A stretch of 41,813 nt of DNA from Gammaproteobacteria bacterium (GTDB taxonomy: Bacteria > Pseudomonadota > Gammaproteobacteria > Pseudomonadales > Pseudohongiellaceae). The stretch lies in NCBI GenBank assembly GCA_029245905.1, contig JAQWOJ010000033.1, positions 1 to 41,813 on the forward strand, in the 5' to 3' direction. The notes beneath the pieces were generated by a model that did not search any database, was not told where the DNA came from, and saw nothing but the letters and a program-made list of their open reading frames with translations. The translations under genes and the position numbers were made by a program. Numbering within the stretch: the stretch's first letter is position 1; every line of letters begins with the position of its first letter. Of this stretch, positions 8,281 to 22,104 are shown in pieces.

Positions 8281-9288
8281 ATGAGAAATAGAGCCCTAAA
8301 CAAGCTGGCCTTGGCGCTAGTCAGCCTTTTGGTATCGCCCCTTTTATTAGGGCAGGCAGGCAGTGTGGCAAAAACCGAGTTTGGTCACCCAGACTTGCAG
8401 GGCACCTACACGTTCAGGACCATTACCCCACTGAACCGACCAAGAGAACTAGAGCACTTGGAAACGCTTACTCCAGAACAAGCGGCTGAATGGGAAGAAT
8501 TTGAGCTGCGTCGACAAAATCGTGACTTGATTATCGACTCCGTAGGTGGAGCGGGCTACCCACCGGGGGTCATCTCTTATAATAATTTCTGGTATGAGCG
8601 CGGCGAAAATACGGTTGCTGATCGCAGAACGTCGTTAATTTATGACCCACCAAACGGTAGAGCGCCCAGACCCAACCTCGTAGGTAGCGAACGAAGGAGC
8701 GAATATGGGCAAATGGTATTTGAGAGTGCTGGGCCTGAGGGTAGAACTACAGTAGACCGCTGCCTAGTGGGATTTGTTGCTGGACCACCAATGATTCCTG
8801 GTTCATACAACAACAATATGCAAATCGTGCAAACCAAAGACCACGTTATGATCTTAAATGAAATGGTGCACACAGCGCGCATTATTCGCCTAGACAGTGA
8901 ACACAATACGAAACAATTGAAATGGGAAGGAGATTCAGTTGCGCATTGGGAAGAGGACACCCTAGTAATCAATACGCAAAATTGGTACCACGATTATAAC
9001 CTTCGCGGCATGTCTAAAGAGGCCACTGTTGAAGAACGTATTCGGCGTTTAGACGATACCACTCTAGAGTATGACTTTACTGTTACGGATCCACTTTCTT
9101 GGGATGAATCGTGGTCAGCTAGGTTTCCACTGCGTGAGTCAACGGATCCGATATACGAATATGCCTGTCATGAAGGTAACCATGGATTAGTGGGCATCCT
9201 TGCAGGTTGGAGATACCAAGAATCACTCGGCAACAATGGGGATGGGTCTCCCCTATCTGCTACCGGAGTGGTCGATACTGAAGAATAA
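8281..9288 (+). CDS. Exported protein of unknown function
   Basis: 335 residues from the ATG at 8281, fixed by GGAGG five bases upstream (8271-8275). The frame also opens at a TTG at 8269 but that overlaps the ribosome binding site. A signal peptide (cleavage near LLGQA, about residue 25) is followed by GHPDLQGTYTFRTITPLNRP, then later GDSVAHWEEDTLVINTQNW, and a C-terminal YACHEGNHGLVGILAGWRY. I recognise this as a widespread but unnamed exported protein type in Proteobacteria and Acidobacteria. The HWEEDTLVI segment suggests a beta-rich, lipocalin-like part. There are no heme motifs or lipobox. No function is assigned. It is monocistronic, with its own promoter and a strong terminator. Confidence 0.75.
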   Translation: MRNRALNKLALALVSLLVSPLLLGQAGSVAKTEFGHPDLQGTYTFRTITPLNRPRELEHLETLTPEQAAEWEEFELRRQNRDLIIDSVGGAGYPPGVISYNNFWYERGENTVADRRTSLIYDPPNGRAPRPNLVGSERRSEYGQMVFESAGPEGRTTVDRCLVGFVAGPPMIPGSYNNNMQIVQTKDHVMILNEMVHTARIIRLDSEHNTKQLKWEGDSVAHWEEDTLVINTQNWYHDYNLRGMSKEATVEERIRRLDDTTLEYDFTVTDPLSWDESWSARFPLRESTDPIYEYACHEGNHGLVGILAGWRYQESLGNNGDGSPLSATGVVDTEE

Positions 9289-9319
9289 CTAGGACGGTAA
9301 ATCAGAGGTTGATCTGATC

Positions 9320-9356
9320 AAAAAGGCCAGCAGGGAGACACCTACTGGCCTTTTTT
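9320..9356 (+). terminator. Rho-independent terminator after the unknown exported gene
   Basis: AAAAAGGCCAG-CAGG pairs with CCTACTGGCCTTTTTT across a short GAGACA loop, giving a 15-bp stem with a single mismatch and a six-T tail. Just 5' of it is a separate perfect palindrome, TTGATC-T-GATCAA (9309-9321). The next gene's ribosome binding site begins only 15 bases after this terminator. Confidence 0.9.
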
Positions 9357-9382
9357 AGAGCAAATTTTAAAGGAGGAGAAAC

Positions 9383-12129
<2,747 letters not shown>

Positions 12130-12199
12130 TCAAAAAAATATTTTTGTGGGCTCAAAAAAAGGCGCGTAGTATACCAGCCTTGGTTTTATGCGAAAAGTA

Positions 12200-12240
12200 G
12201 CTTTAGGGCTTAATATGAGCCATATTGCTTTAGGGCTTAA
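12200..12240 (+). repeat. Direct repeat flanking a palindrome upstream of the GNAT gene
   Basis: The 14-mer GCTTTAGGGCTTAA occurs twice, at 12200-12213 and 12227-12240, a 27-base period. Between them, partly overlapping the first copy, is a perfect dyad AATATG-AGC-CATATT (12212-12226). The block lies 17 bases before the GNAT start codon and about 140 bases upstream of the divergent icd start. It could be an operator or a leader element. It is clearly seen in the sequence; its function is unknown. Confidence 0.6.
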
Positions 12241-12256
12241 ACATCGAGAGACTCTG

Positions 12257-12763
12257 ATGCCAATAGACACTACCTTAGAAAATTTTACTATCCGAAACGC
12301 CACGATAGATGACAGCGAACTGATTTTAAATCTCATTAAGGAATTAGCGGAATATGAAAAACTTCTTCACGAAGTAACAGCCACGAAAGAGATACTTGAA
12401 GAAACATTATTTTCTGAGCGCCCTTTTGGAGAAGTTATTATCGCGGATTTCGAAGAGAAACCGATAGGCTATGCATTATTTTTTTATAATTTCTCTACAT
12501 TTACCGGCAGACCTGGCATTTATCTTGAAGATATATACGTGCAGCCCAGCATGAGAGGAAAAGGCATGGGGAAATGCTTACTAGCTTACATAGCTAACTT
12601 AGCGGTGAAAAAGAATTGCACACGAGTCGAGTGGTCCGTACTTGATTGGAATACGCCGTCTATAAAATTTTACCGCTCTGTAGGAGCGATTCCGATGGAT
12701 GGTTGGACTGTCCAAAGGCTTGATGGGGAGACATTAAAGAATTTTGCAAAACAATTCAAATAA
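12257..12763 (+). CDS. GNAT N-acetyltransferase (diamine/SAT-like family)
   Basis: 168 residues from the ATG at 12257 (GAGAG six bases upstream). The frame is open back to 12188, but that part is made of the repeat block and is not conserved. GNAT marks are FTIRNATIDD at the start, LEDIYVQPSMRGKGMGKCLL (the acetyl-CoA pyrophosphate loop RGKGMG, about residues 96-101), EWSVLDWNTPSIKFYRSVGA and a C-terminal W-T-V-Q-R-L-D-G segment. The arrangement resembles spermidine/diamine acetyltransferases, but the substrate is not certain. It is followed 18 bases later by a D-amino-acid transaminase, so the two are probably co-transcribed. Confidence 0.85.
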   Translation: MPIDTTLENFTIRNATIDDSELILNLIKELAEYEKLLHEVTATKEILEETLFSERPFGEVIIADFEEKPIGYALFFYNFSTFTGRPGIYLEDIYVQPSMRGKGMGKCLLAYIANLAVKKNCTRVEWSVLDWNTPSIKFYRSVGAIPMDGWTVQRLDGETLKNFAKQFK

Positions 12764-12781
12764 ATTGCGGGCTTAAAAGAT

Positions 12782-13648
12782 ATGAAACATGTTTTAAACA
12801 GAATTGTATACGTAAACGGCAATTATGTTGCAGAACAAGAAGCACTCATCTCGGTTTTTGACCGGGGTTTTATTTTCGGTGATGGCGTGTATGAGGTAGT
12901 TCCAGTAATAAGAAATAGATTAGTAGACAAGAAATATTTTATAGAACGTCTTGATCGCTCCCTAAGAGAAATCGATATACGCTGGCCATGCACCCCAGAA
13001 GAATATATAGAAGTCATGCAAACACTTGTAGAAAGAAATTCATTGCAAGAAGGAATTGTATATTCACAAGTTACTCGCGGGGCGGCAGAGAGGGATTTTC
13101 AGTTTCCAGATGAGACCAATACAAGTTTTGTAGCCTTTACTTCAATTATGGACCTTTTAAATAATCCAAACATCAAAAAAGGGATTGGTGTTGTTACGAC
13201 TCCAGATATTCGATGGAAACGCCGAGATATTAAAACGATCAACCTTCTCGGTCAGGTTCTAGCTAAACAGGACGCAGTTTTGAGAGGTGGCGACGAAGGC
13301 TGGATGGTTGAAGATGGTTTTGTAACTGAAGGCGTATCTTCATCTGCCTATATAGTTAAGAAAGACGTGGTGATTACCAGACCGCTATCCAACTCGATAT
13401 TGCCCGGTATACGTCGAAGAACTTTGTTAGAAATTGCAGAGGTCGAAAATATCTCACTCGAGGAAAGGGCTTTCACCGTAGAGGAAGCTAAAGAAGCTGA
13501 TGAAGCTTTTATAAGTAATGCAACGTCCATGGTTTTGGCAGTGGTATCAATAGACGGCGTGAAGATCAAAGAGGGGCGTCCTGGCCCTATAACAAAGAAA
13601 TTGCGAAGCCTTTATGAGCAACGGGTCCTTAAAGAGGCGTCTGAATAA
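12782..13648 (+). CDS. dat: D-amino-acid transaminase (class IV PLP aminotransferase)
   Basis: 288 residues. The N-terminus RIVYVNGNYV, then SVFDRGFIFGDGVYEVVPV and KKYFIERLDRS, the PLP-lysine region RRDIKTINLLGQVLAKQ with Lys151, EGVSSSAYIV and LPGIRRRTLLEIA all match D-alanine/D-amino-acid aminotransferase rather than the branched-chain or ADC-lyase branches. It interconverts D-alanine and 2-oxoglutarate with pyruvate and D-glutamate, feeding peptidoglycan precursors. The upstream site is poor (AAAAGA), which suggests translation coupled to the GNAT gene 18 bases upstream. It ends at a bidirectional terminator shared with epmA. Confidence 0.9.
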   Translation: MKHVLNRIVYVNGNYVAEQEALISVFDRGFIFGDGVYEVVPVIRNRLVDKKYFIERLDRSLREIDIRWPCTPEEYIEVMQTLVERNSLQEGIVYSQVTRGAAERDFQFPDETNTSFVAFTSIMDLLNNPNIKKGIGVVTTPDIRWKRRDIKTINLLGQVLAKQDAVLRGGDEGWMVEDGFVTEGVSSSAYIVKKDVVITRPLSNSILPGIRRRTLLEIAEVENISLEERAFTVEEAKEADEAFISNATSMVLAVVSIDGVKIKEGRPGPITKKLRSLYEQRVLKEASE

Positions 13649-13655
13649 TGCTGTT

Positions 13656-13684
13656 AAAAACCTGGGAAATAATTCCCGGAAAAT
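13656..13684. terminator. Bidirectional terminator between dat and epmA
   Basis: CTGGGAA (13662-13668) pairs with TTCCCGG (13673-13679) around a four-base ATAA loop. On the minus strand the stem is followed by TTTTT, a proper terminator for the efp-epmA operon. On the plus strand it is followed by AAAATTTT, weaker for dat. Confidence 0.75.
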
Positions 13685-13706
13685 TTTAATAGATAGCTAA
13701 AGACAG

Positions 13707-14663
13707 TTATGCACGCTTTATAGAAAAAGCTAATACTTTGTCAATATCATTAATTCTATCGATGACCATAAGCAACCGATCTAACCCAAGAGCAACACCA
13801 GAAGTTTTTGGTATGCCCGCGTCCAAAGCTGCAATTAAATTCTCGTCGATTGGAAGTTGTGGAAGGCCTTTCTCTGACCGACTCGCATTATCGATCTCGA
13901 AACGTCTTCTCTGTTCGACAGGATCGGTGAGCTCAAGATAACCATTAGCAATCTCGATGCCTCTACAATACAGCTCAAATCGCTTAGCAACCTCATTACC
14001 CTCCGCGTCGTTGTCAATATCCGAGAGAGCTGCCTGAGATTTTGGATAGTCAAACAGGAAACAATACTCCGGTAGCTCTGGCTCAATCAGTGTCGTCATA
14101 ATTAAATCTAGGTAGTCGGAAACATTCAGATCATTTGAATTTACATCAATCCTACTATTCGCCAATTCAGCTAATTCTTCTAGAGAGCAAGCATGCGGAT
14201 TGACTCCTAATTTCCCCTTAAAAACCTCTAGATAGCTAAGCCTTATAATCTTACTTACTCCAATCGTAGCATCAATCAATGCTGCAACCTCATCCATTAA
14301 CTTCTCCATTGCGAAGCCTGGTCGATACCATTCTAATATTGAAAATTCTGGGTTATGCAAGGAAGTTGGATGATCTCCTCGAAACGCCTTACATATTTGA
14401 AAGATGGGACCAATGCCATTCGCTAGTAAACGCTTCATTGCAAACTCTGGGGAAGTTTGAAGATAGTAAGTTTTAGGTTCAGTGAAATGGGAAATCTTTG
14501 TGGTTAACGATTCTAGATACACGTCTGTTGCTGTGGTACTGGACAACAAAGGTGTCTCTATTTCTAAAATATTTCTATCCGCAAAAAATTTTCTAACAGT
14601 TGATAGGAGTTTTGCCCTCTGTCGCAAAGTAGCAAAGGATGCGCCCGGTTGCCAATTAGCCAT
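13707..14663 (-). CDS. epmA: EF-P--(R)-beta-lysine ligase
   Basis: 318 residues, the usual size of EpmA/PoxA/GenX, a lysyl-tRNA-synthetase catalytic core without the anticodon-binding domain. Motifs: LSTVRKFFADRNILEIETPLL (motif 1), YYLQTSPEFAMKRLL, ICKAFRGDHPTSLHNPEF then SILEWYRPG (motif 2 region), RGIEIANGYLEL, and GVALGLDRLLMV (motif 3). It activates (R)-beta-lysine and joins it to the conserved lysine of EF-P. It sits 23 bases downstream of efp on the same strand, and the third pathway gene, epmB, is divergent next to efp, so the whole modification route is encoded in 2.7 kb. EpmC hydroxylase is not in the window. Confidence 0.95.
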   Translation of the reverse strand: MANWQPGASFATLRQRAKLLSTVRKFFADRNILEIETPLLSSTTATDVYLESLTTKISHFTEPKTYYLQTSPEFAMKRLLANGIGPIFQICKAFRGDHPTSLHNPEFSILEWYRPGFAMEKLMDEVAALIDATIGVSKIIRLSYLEVFKGKLGVNPHACSLEELAELANSRIDVNSNDLNVSDYLDLIMTTLIEPELPEYCFLFDYPKSQAALSDIDNDAEGNEVAKRFELYCRGIEIANGYLELTDPVEQRRRFEIDNASRSEKGLPQLPIDENLIAALDAGIPKTSGVALGLDRLLMVIDRINDIDKVLAFSIKRA

Positions 14664-14686
14664 TCAATGTCATCTCGGAAGTTACT

Positions 14687-15259
14687 CTATTTATTGACCC
14701 GATTTTGATATTCACCAGTCCGTGTATCAACTCGCAATACGTCTCCAATGTTTACAAATAGGGGGACTTTAACGGCCGCGCCCGATGATAATGTTGCAGG
14801 TTTTGTCCCTCCCTGAGCGGTATCACCTTTTAAACCCGGATCAGTATCCACGACTTCCAATTCAACAAAGTTTGCGGGAGTTACCGAGATAGGAGAATCA
14901 TTCCAAAGGATAACTTGATACATGTCCTGTTCTTTAAGCCAGTTCTTTGCCTCGCGGATAGCATTAGCGTCGGCGCCAACTTGTTCATAGCTTCCATCCG
15001 TTTTCATAAAATACCAAAACTCACCATCGTTATAGAGGTATTCCATGTCTGTTTCCATGACATCCGCCGCATCCACTGACTCACCGGATTTATAGGTTCG
15101 CTCCCAGACCCGCCCGTTGAGCAAATTCCGTAATTTTACCCGGTTAAAAGCTTGCCCCTTTCCGGGTTTAACCATCTCATTCTCTAGGATCGAACAAGGC
15201 TCACTGTCAATAAGCACTTTTAATCCAGACTTAAATTCGTTGGTAGAATAAGTCGCCAT
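14687..15259 (-). CDS. efp: Translation elongation factor P
   Basis: 190 residues. It starts [20 protein letters not shown] with GAGGG eight bases upstream. The modified-lysine loop is KPGKGQAF with Lys34, the site for beta-lysylation. The three-domain EF-P length and C-terminal [17 protein letters not shown] fit. EF-P binds between the P and E sites of the ribosome and rescues stalls at polyproline. Neighbour genes epmA (same strand, downstream) and epmB (divergent) show that this EF-P is of the lysylated, E. coli type rather than the rhamnosylated type. Confidence 0.97.
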   Translation of the reverse strand: MATYSTNEFKSGLKVLIDSEPCSILENEMVKPGKGQAFNRVKLRNLLNGRVWERTYKSGESVDAADVMETDMEYLYNDGEFWYFMKTDGSYEQVGADANAIREAKNWLKEQDMYQVILWNDSPISVTPANFVELEVVDTDPGLKGDTAQGGTKPATLSSGAAVKVPLFVNIGDVLRVDTRTGEYQNRVNK

Positions 15260-15324
15260 GTATCCCTCTCATTTTTTAGGCTCACTAAAGTTTGTCCGTG
15301 CACAATGCCAGTGGCCACTAATGT

Positions 15325-15333
15325 TGGTATAAT
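15325..15333 (+). promoter_or_regulatory. Extended -10 promoter of epmB
   Basis: TGGTATAAT gives the extended -10 form TGnTATAAT with a perfect TATAAT at 15328-15333. No good -35 is seen, as expected for extended -10 promoters. Predicted transcription starts near 15340, which places an alternative in-frame ATG at 15305 upstream of the transcript. Confidence 0.55.
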
Positions 15334-15364
15334 TTATCGATCTACTGCCTTTAGTATTTATCTA

Positions 15365-16381
15365 ATGACTCAATCAATCTTTAACGTAATAGCCTCAAAT
15401 CAGCCGCAAACATGGCAAGAGATACTATCCGATCTTATTACAGATCCAAAGGAATTAGTTGAAGCTCTCAACCTTAACCTAGATTCTAAACCAGTCAGCA
15501 TGGCTGAGTTAAGGAAATTTCCCTTAAAGGTCCCTCGGCCATTTGTTTTGGCGATGAAAAAAGGTAATTGGAGCGACCCACTCCTAAGGCAGGTCTGGCC
15601 CTCCAAGGAAGAAGATATAAAAAAAGAGGGTTTTTCTCCTGATCCATTAAAAGAGAAGGAAGTTAACCCTGTCGCAGGCTTGCTGCATAAATACCAAGGA
15701 AGGGTTCTTTTAACAACCACATCTCTCTGTGCCGTCCATTGCCGATACTGTTTTCGACGCCATTTTGACTATGACTCAAACTCTCCAAGCCGTGAGCATT
15801 GGAAAAATGCAATTACCTACATCAAGAACGACTCTTCTATACGAGAAGTAATCCTGAGTGGTGGGGATCCGTTAGCGGCGTCGGATCGTCAGCTGTCTTG
15901 GCTAATTGAAAGGCTAGAATCAGTACAACATATAGAAACACTTCGTATTCACACTAGAATACCATTAGTTTTGCCTCAACGTTTGACTCTTAACCTATCC
16001 AACCTACTTCGAAAAACCAGACTCAAGGTAGTCATAGTTATTCATTGCAACCACGCTCAAGAGATTACGGACCTCGTTAAGGCAGGACTAAATTTAATGT
16101 CAGAATGCGGGATAGTGTTATTGAACCAATCCGTGCTTTTGGCTGAAGTTAACGACAGTTCCGAGATTCTAGCGGAACTCAGCCAAAAACTTTTCTCCGT
16201 TAACGTCCTACCGTACTATCTACATATGCCAGATAAAGTCACCGGAACTGTCCATTTTTCGGTTTCCCGAAGTAAAGCTCTTGCCATCGTAAAGTCGATG
16301 CAAGCCATTCTTCCTGGTTATTTAGTGCCCCAATTGGCTCAAGAAGAACCAGAAAAGCCATCGAAAACACACCTCATTTAG
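15365..16381 (+). CDS. epmB: L-lysine 2,3-aminomutase, EF-P beta-lysylation protein
   Basis: 338 residues from the ATG at 15365. This start is chosen over an in-frame ATG at 15305 because the extended -10 at 15325-15333 would start the mRNA between them, and because E. coli EpmB is about this long. The radical-SAM cluster CxxxCxxC is at C122, C126, C129 (TSLCAVHCRYCFRRHF). The segment REVILSGGDPLAASDRQLSWLIERL and the C-terminal YYLHMPDKVTGTVHF are typical of EpmB/KamA. It makes (R)-beta-lysine from L-lysine for EpmA. A hairpin AACACAC/GTGTGTT (16366-16387) spans the stop codon but lacks a T-run. Confidence 0.95.
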   Translation: MTQSIFNVIASNQPQTWQEILSDLITDPKELVEALNLNLDSKPVSMAELRKFPLKVPRPFVLAMKKGNWSDPLLRQVWPSKEEDIKKEGFSPDPLKEKEVNPVAGLLHKYQGRVLLTTTSLCAVHCRYCFRRHFDYDSNSPSREHWKNAITYIKNDSSIREVILSGGDPLAASDRQLSWLIERLESVQHIETLRIHTRIPLVLPQRLTLNLSNLLRKTRLKVVIVIHCNHAQEITDLVKAGLNLMSECGIVLLNQSVLLAEVNDSSEILAELSQKLFSVNVLPYYLHMPDKVTGTVHFSVSRSKALAIVKSMQAILPGYLVPQLAQEEPEKPSKTHLI

Positions 16382-16435
16382 TGTGTTATCTACTGATGTT
16401 CTAAATAACCACCGCTCAAGGTCGATGAAATTTAA

Positions 16436-17860
16436 GTGGAAACAGTACAAGATCAAAAAATAGAGGAAAAAGAGAAGAGCCAGAAATCATCAGAGACCGG
16501 CTTCATCCCTCGTAACGCTTCGATTTCAAAGAAATTTACCCTCCTTGTATGCGTCCTCCTAACCTTGACAATGTGTGTTTTCTGGCTGCTTAGCAATTAC
16601 AACACACAAAATATTTTACGTCAGCAAGCCGACAGCTTGGGCCAAAGCTTGACCGAACAAACCGCGTCTCAGTTGACCGAGCTGATATTAGCTAACGATT
16701 TAATCAGCATGAATGTAATCCTAACCAACCTATTAGCCAACTCAGCAATTAAAGAGATTTACGTAATTAACATTGAAAATGAGTTACTTGCAAGCGCATC
16801 AAATAGTGAGCCGCAAGTACCTTTGATAATCCCGCTACCGGTCCACTTGAAAAATCTTCAAGTAGAATATTCGGCTCCGATTTCTCTCGCAGACTCAATA
16901 GCAGGTTTTGTTCGCCTCCGACTAGATCTCCGCTATATCGAAGCCGGCTTGATAAATAATCTTATTTTCATTGTTGGCGCGACTATTCTAATGTTAATTG
17001 CTTCAATCGCGATAACAAACACCTACTTCAAATATCTGATTAGTTTCCCTTCAACTCTATTATCGTATTACCTTAGTAAAATCCGTAAAGGAGAAATTGA
17101 GACATGCCCCGAACCCTCGGGCCAAGATGAGCTTAGTCACGTTATACGACAATTTAACGTCACAGCAGAATTCTTAGCTCAAAATACATTTCTAACAAAC
17201 ATCGCTATTAAAAAACCCATAACTGTAAATAAACCTTATAAAATTTTTCCCGGAGAGCAAGATATAACTTTGGTTCGCATATGTATGAGCAACTTTGAGT
17301 ATTTGGTCTCCACTTTATCCGAGGAAAAAACAACAAATTTATTAAATAGCTACTATTTTTACAGTGGGAAAGTTAGTCAACTATACAACGGCGTTGTCTT
17401 TCATTGTTCAGCAGATGAAGTTCTAATAAGTTTTGACGGTACGCAATCTTCGGATGAGCGGGCTTTTTATGCAGTTAGCGCTGCTCAGCTTTTCCTGGAA
17501 GTTGTGGGAAATATCAACGATATCGCTGGGAAATCAGCAGTAGCGAAGTACACCCTCGCGGTACATAGCGGCAATGCCCTGAACGGATTTTACTCGCCGG
17601 TCACGCAAAGCAAGAATATGCTTTCAGGGAAAACGCTAGACACATTGAGAACTATCGCCAAAGAGTGTCCAGAAAATTCTGTCCTATTAAGCATATCTAC
17701 GTTTGAACATACCGGAGCAGGTTCGCACATTGAAGCCGAAGAGTTTGAGACTAGTGGTGAGCTAGATATAAGAACTTTTATCGCAAGTGACCCAATATCT
17801 GATCATCGAATTCTATTGGAAAAACAGGCAGCGCAGTTAATTAACCTTTATAGCAATTAA
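16436..17860 (+). CDS. Two-TM membrane protein with a degenerate nucleotidyl-cyclase-like domain
   Basis: 474 residues from a GTG at 16436 with only a weak upstream site. A cytoplasmic lysine- and glutamate-rich N-terminus precedes TM1 (about 33-53), a periplasmic domain of about 120 residues, and TM2 (about 180-200, VGATILMLIASIAITN). A HAMP-like linker (GEIETCPEPSGQDELSHVIRQFN) and a C-terminal domain with class III cyclase outline follow. The first metal-binding Asp position reads RICMSNFEYL with no Asp, while the second (SADEVLISFDG) keeps one, so catalysis is doubtful. A similar membrane protein lies between serB and parC in pseudomonads. Here it converges on parC with no intervening base. 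Function is unknown; signalling or scaffolding is inferred. Confidence 0.65.
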   Translation: METVQDQKIEEKEKSQKSSETGFIPRNASISKKFTLLVCVLLTLTMCVFWLLSNYNTQNILRQQADSLGQSLTEQTASQLTELILANDLISMNVILTNLLANSAIKEIYVINIENELLASASNSEPQVPLIIPLPVHLKNLQVEYSAPISLADSIAGFVRLRLDLRYIEAGLINNLIFIVGATILMLIASIAITNTYFKYLISFPSTLLSYYLSKIRKGEIETCPEPSGQDELSHVIRQFNVTAEFLAQNTFLTNIAIKKPITVNKPYKIFPGEQDITLVRICMSNFEYLVSTLSEEKTTNLLNSYYFYSGKVSQLYNGVVFHCSADEVLISFDGTQSSDERAFYAVSAAQLFLEVVGNINDIAGKSAVAKYTLAVHSGNALNGFYSPVTQSKNMLSGKTLDTLRTIAKECPENSVLLSISTFEHTGAGSHIEAEEFETSGELDIRTFIASDPISDHRILLEKQAAQLINLYSN

Positions 17861-20128
17861 TTAGCCCGCTGAATTTTTCTTTAGAACCTCGATTCGATCA
17901 ACATTTCGGAACCCCCTTGGAAGTTTGTTACCTCTCCGTCCGCGGTCACCTCGATAATGTGCTAAATCTGATGGTTTAAGATTATGATGTCTCCGGCCCG
18001 CATACACGGTAATGGTATCGTTAACCGATACCAACGCAATCGCTGCTAAGAACTCTAGCCGTTCAGCCACTCTGGACGCGGGAATGTTAATAATCTTATT
18101 TCCTTTGCCCTTCGCTAACCGAGGAAGTTCCGCGATGGGAAAAATCAGCATTCGACCCTCATTGCTCACCGAAACAATTAATTCTGAATCATAGTCCTCA
18201 AGCACTGAAGTAAAGAGAGTTTTACTCCCCTTTGGGCAACGTAATACAGCTTTACCTGATTTTTTATTGCTGATCAGATCTCTTATCTTCCCGACAAACC
18301 CGTAACCCGCATCGCTAGCGAGAAACACATCGCTATCATCCTCGCCAATTACGACACCCTCAAACGTTGCTCCAGAAGGGGGGGAAACTCGTCCGGATAT
18401 CGGTTCGCCTTGGCCTCGGGCCGATGGTAACGTGTGTGCCGGAAGGGAGTAAGCTCTGCCAGTAGAGTCCATAAAGACGGCCAACTGGTTACTCTTTCCT
18501 TTTGCAGCTATCTTAAAGCTATCCCCTGATTTATATTGTAAAGAAGTAGGATCGACATCATGGCCTTTGGCGGAGCGCGTCCATCCTCGGTCTGAAAGAA
18601 TTATAGTTACCGGCTCGGTCGACATTAACTCCGCCTCACTAAAAGCTTTTGACTCTTCACGTGTTACGAGAGGCGTTCGTCGTTCGTCACCAAACTCCGC
18701 CGCATCTGCCTTTATCTCCTTTTTTATCAAAGTTTTTAATCTTGCCGAAGACGTCAACAGTTGCTCTAAGGTTTTACGTTCGGCATTCAGCTCTTTCTGC
18801 TCCGCTTTAATACTAATTTCTTCAAGCTTTGCTAATTGACGAAGCCTCAAATTAAGTATCGCTTCTGCTTGGACATCAGTGATTTTAAAGTTTTTAATCA
18901 GCGCAGGCTTTGGTTTATCCTCCTGCCGTATTATTCTAATAACTTCATCGATGTTTAAGTAAGCGATTAGAAGCCCATCTAGTATATGTAAGCGATCGAG
19001 TATTTTATCTAAGCGATACTGAAGCCTTTTCTTCACGGTCAAAGTTCTAAACTGTAACCATTCCTTTAGCAAGGTAGCAATATCTTTTACTTGTGGTCTT
19101 TTATTTATACCAATCATGTTGAAGTTAACGCGATAGTTTTTCTCAAGGTCTGTAGTAGCAAAGAGATGGGACATAACAGCGTCTGTATCAACCCGGTTAG
19201 ATTTTGGGACGATTACTATACGCGTCGGATTTTCATGATCCGATTCATCCCGAATATCCACGACCATAGGTAGCTTTTTTTTCTGCATTTGTGCGGCGAT
19301 TTGCTCTAAAATTTTTGCACCAGAAACCTGATAAGGCAACGATGTTAATATGATTTCACCGTTTTCCTTTAAATATGTAGCTCTTGCCTTGAGGGTTCCT
19401 TTTCCGGTTCTATAAAGTTCAAAAATCTCTTCTTTAGGGGTAACAAGCTCAGCATCTGTCGGAAAATCGGGACCTCGAATAATTCTGCAAATCTCAGAAA
19501 TCGGCGCTTTAGGTTTATCTAATAAGTAGATGCAAGCATTAGCGATCTCTATAAGATTATGGGGAGGAATATCTGTCGCCATACCTACCGCAATGCCACT
19601 TCCGCCATTTAAAAGTACATTTGGCAATCGAGCAGGCAATACTTCTGGCTCCTCTAAAGTACCATCAAAATTTGGCCTCCAATCCACGGTGCCTTGCCCA
19701 AGCTCACTCAGCAATAGTTCTGAATATTTCTGCAAGCGGGACTCTGTATAACGCATAGCGGCAAAAGACTTAGGATCATCAGGGGATCCCCAATTGCCTT
19801 GGCCATCCACTATTGGATATCGATAACTAAATGGCTGAGCCATCAACACCATAGCTTCATAACAGGCGGCGTCGCCATGCGGGTGGAATTTACCAATTAC
19901 ATCACCTATCGTTCGCGCTGACTTTTTAAATTTCGCCGTTTGTTTTAGACCGAGCTCAGACATTGCATAAATGATTCTTCGTTGTACTGGTTTTAATCCG
20001 TCACCGAGATTCGGCAATGCGCGGTCGTTAATGACATACATAGAATAATTGAGATAAGCCTGCTGCGTATAGACCTTTAACGCTATTTGTTCAACTCCGT
20101 CTTCACTAATTGTTATATTTTCATTCAT
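17861..20128 (-). CDS. parC: DNA topoisomerase IV subunit A
   Basis: 755 residues. It has the ParC N-terminus ([24 protein letters not shown]), the active-site Tyr127 in [12 protein letters not shown], and a beta-pinwheel C-terminal domain that is short and lacks the GyrA box, supporting ParC over GyrA. The quinolone-determining region reads [12 protein letters not shown]: the position equal to E. coli Ser80 is Ala87 and the Glu84 equivalent is Glu91. It cleaves and religates DNA to decatenate daughter chromosomes, in an A2B2 complex with ParE, encoded 14 bases upstream on the same strand. Its stop abuts that of the convergent membrane protein gene. Confidence 0.97.
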   Translation of the reverse strand: MNENITISEDGVEQIALKVYTQQAYLNYSMYVINDRALPNLGDGLKPVQRRIIYAMSELGLKQTAKFKKSARTIGDVIGKFHPHGDAACYEAMVLMAQPFSYRYPIVDGQGNWGSPDDPKSFAAMRYTESRLQKYSELLLSELGQGTVDWRPNFDGTLEEPEVLPARLPNVLLNGGSGIAVGMATDIPPHNLIEIANACIYLLDKPKAPISEICRIIRGPDFPTDAELVTPKEEIFELYRTGKGTLKARATYLKENGEIILTSLPYQVSGAKILEQIAAQMQKKKLPMVVDIRDESDHENPTRIVIVPKSNRVDTDAVMSHLFATTDLEKNYRVNFNMIGINKRPQVKDIATLLKEWLQFRTLTVKKRLQYRLDKILDRLHILDGLLIAYLNIDEVIRIIRQEDKPKPALIKNFKITDVQAEAILNLRLRQLAKLEEISIKAEQKELNAERKTLEQLLTSSARLKTLIKKEIKADAAEFGDERRTPLVTREESKAFSEAELMSTEPVTIILSDRGWTRSAKGHDVDPTSLQYKSGDSFKIAAKGKSNQLAVFMDSTGRAYSLPAHTLPSARGQGEPISGRVSPPSGATFEGVVIGEDDSDVFLASDAGYGFVGKIRDLISNKKSGKAVLRCPKGSKTLFTSVLEDYDSELIVSVSNEGRMLIFPIAELPRLAKGKGNKIINIPASRVAERLEFLAAIALVSVNDTITVYAGRRHHNLKPSDLAHYRGDRGRRGNKLPRGFRNVDRIEVLKKNSAG

Positions 20129-20142
20129 AATTTTTCAGTTTT

Positions 20143-22104
<1,962 letters not shown>

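Noticed and set aside
12188..12256. GNAT gene starting at 12188
   Set aside because: The added residues are encoded by the duplicated 14-mer block and are not part of the GNAT fold.
16366..16387. Terminator after epmB
   Set aside because: The hairpin spans the stop codon and has no T-run.
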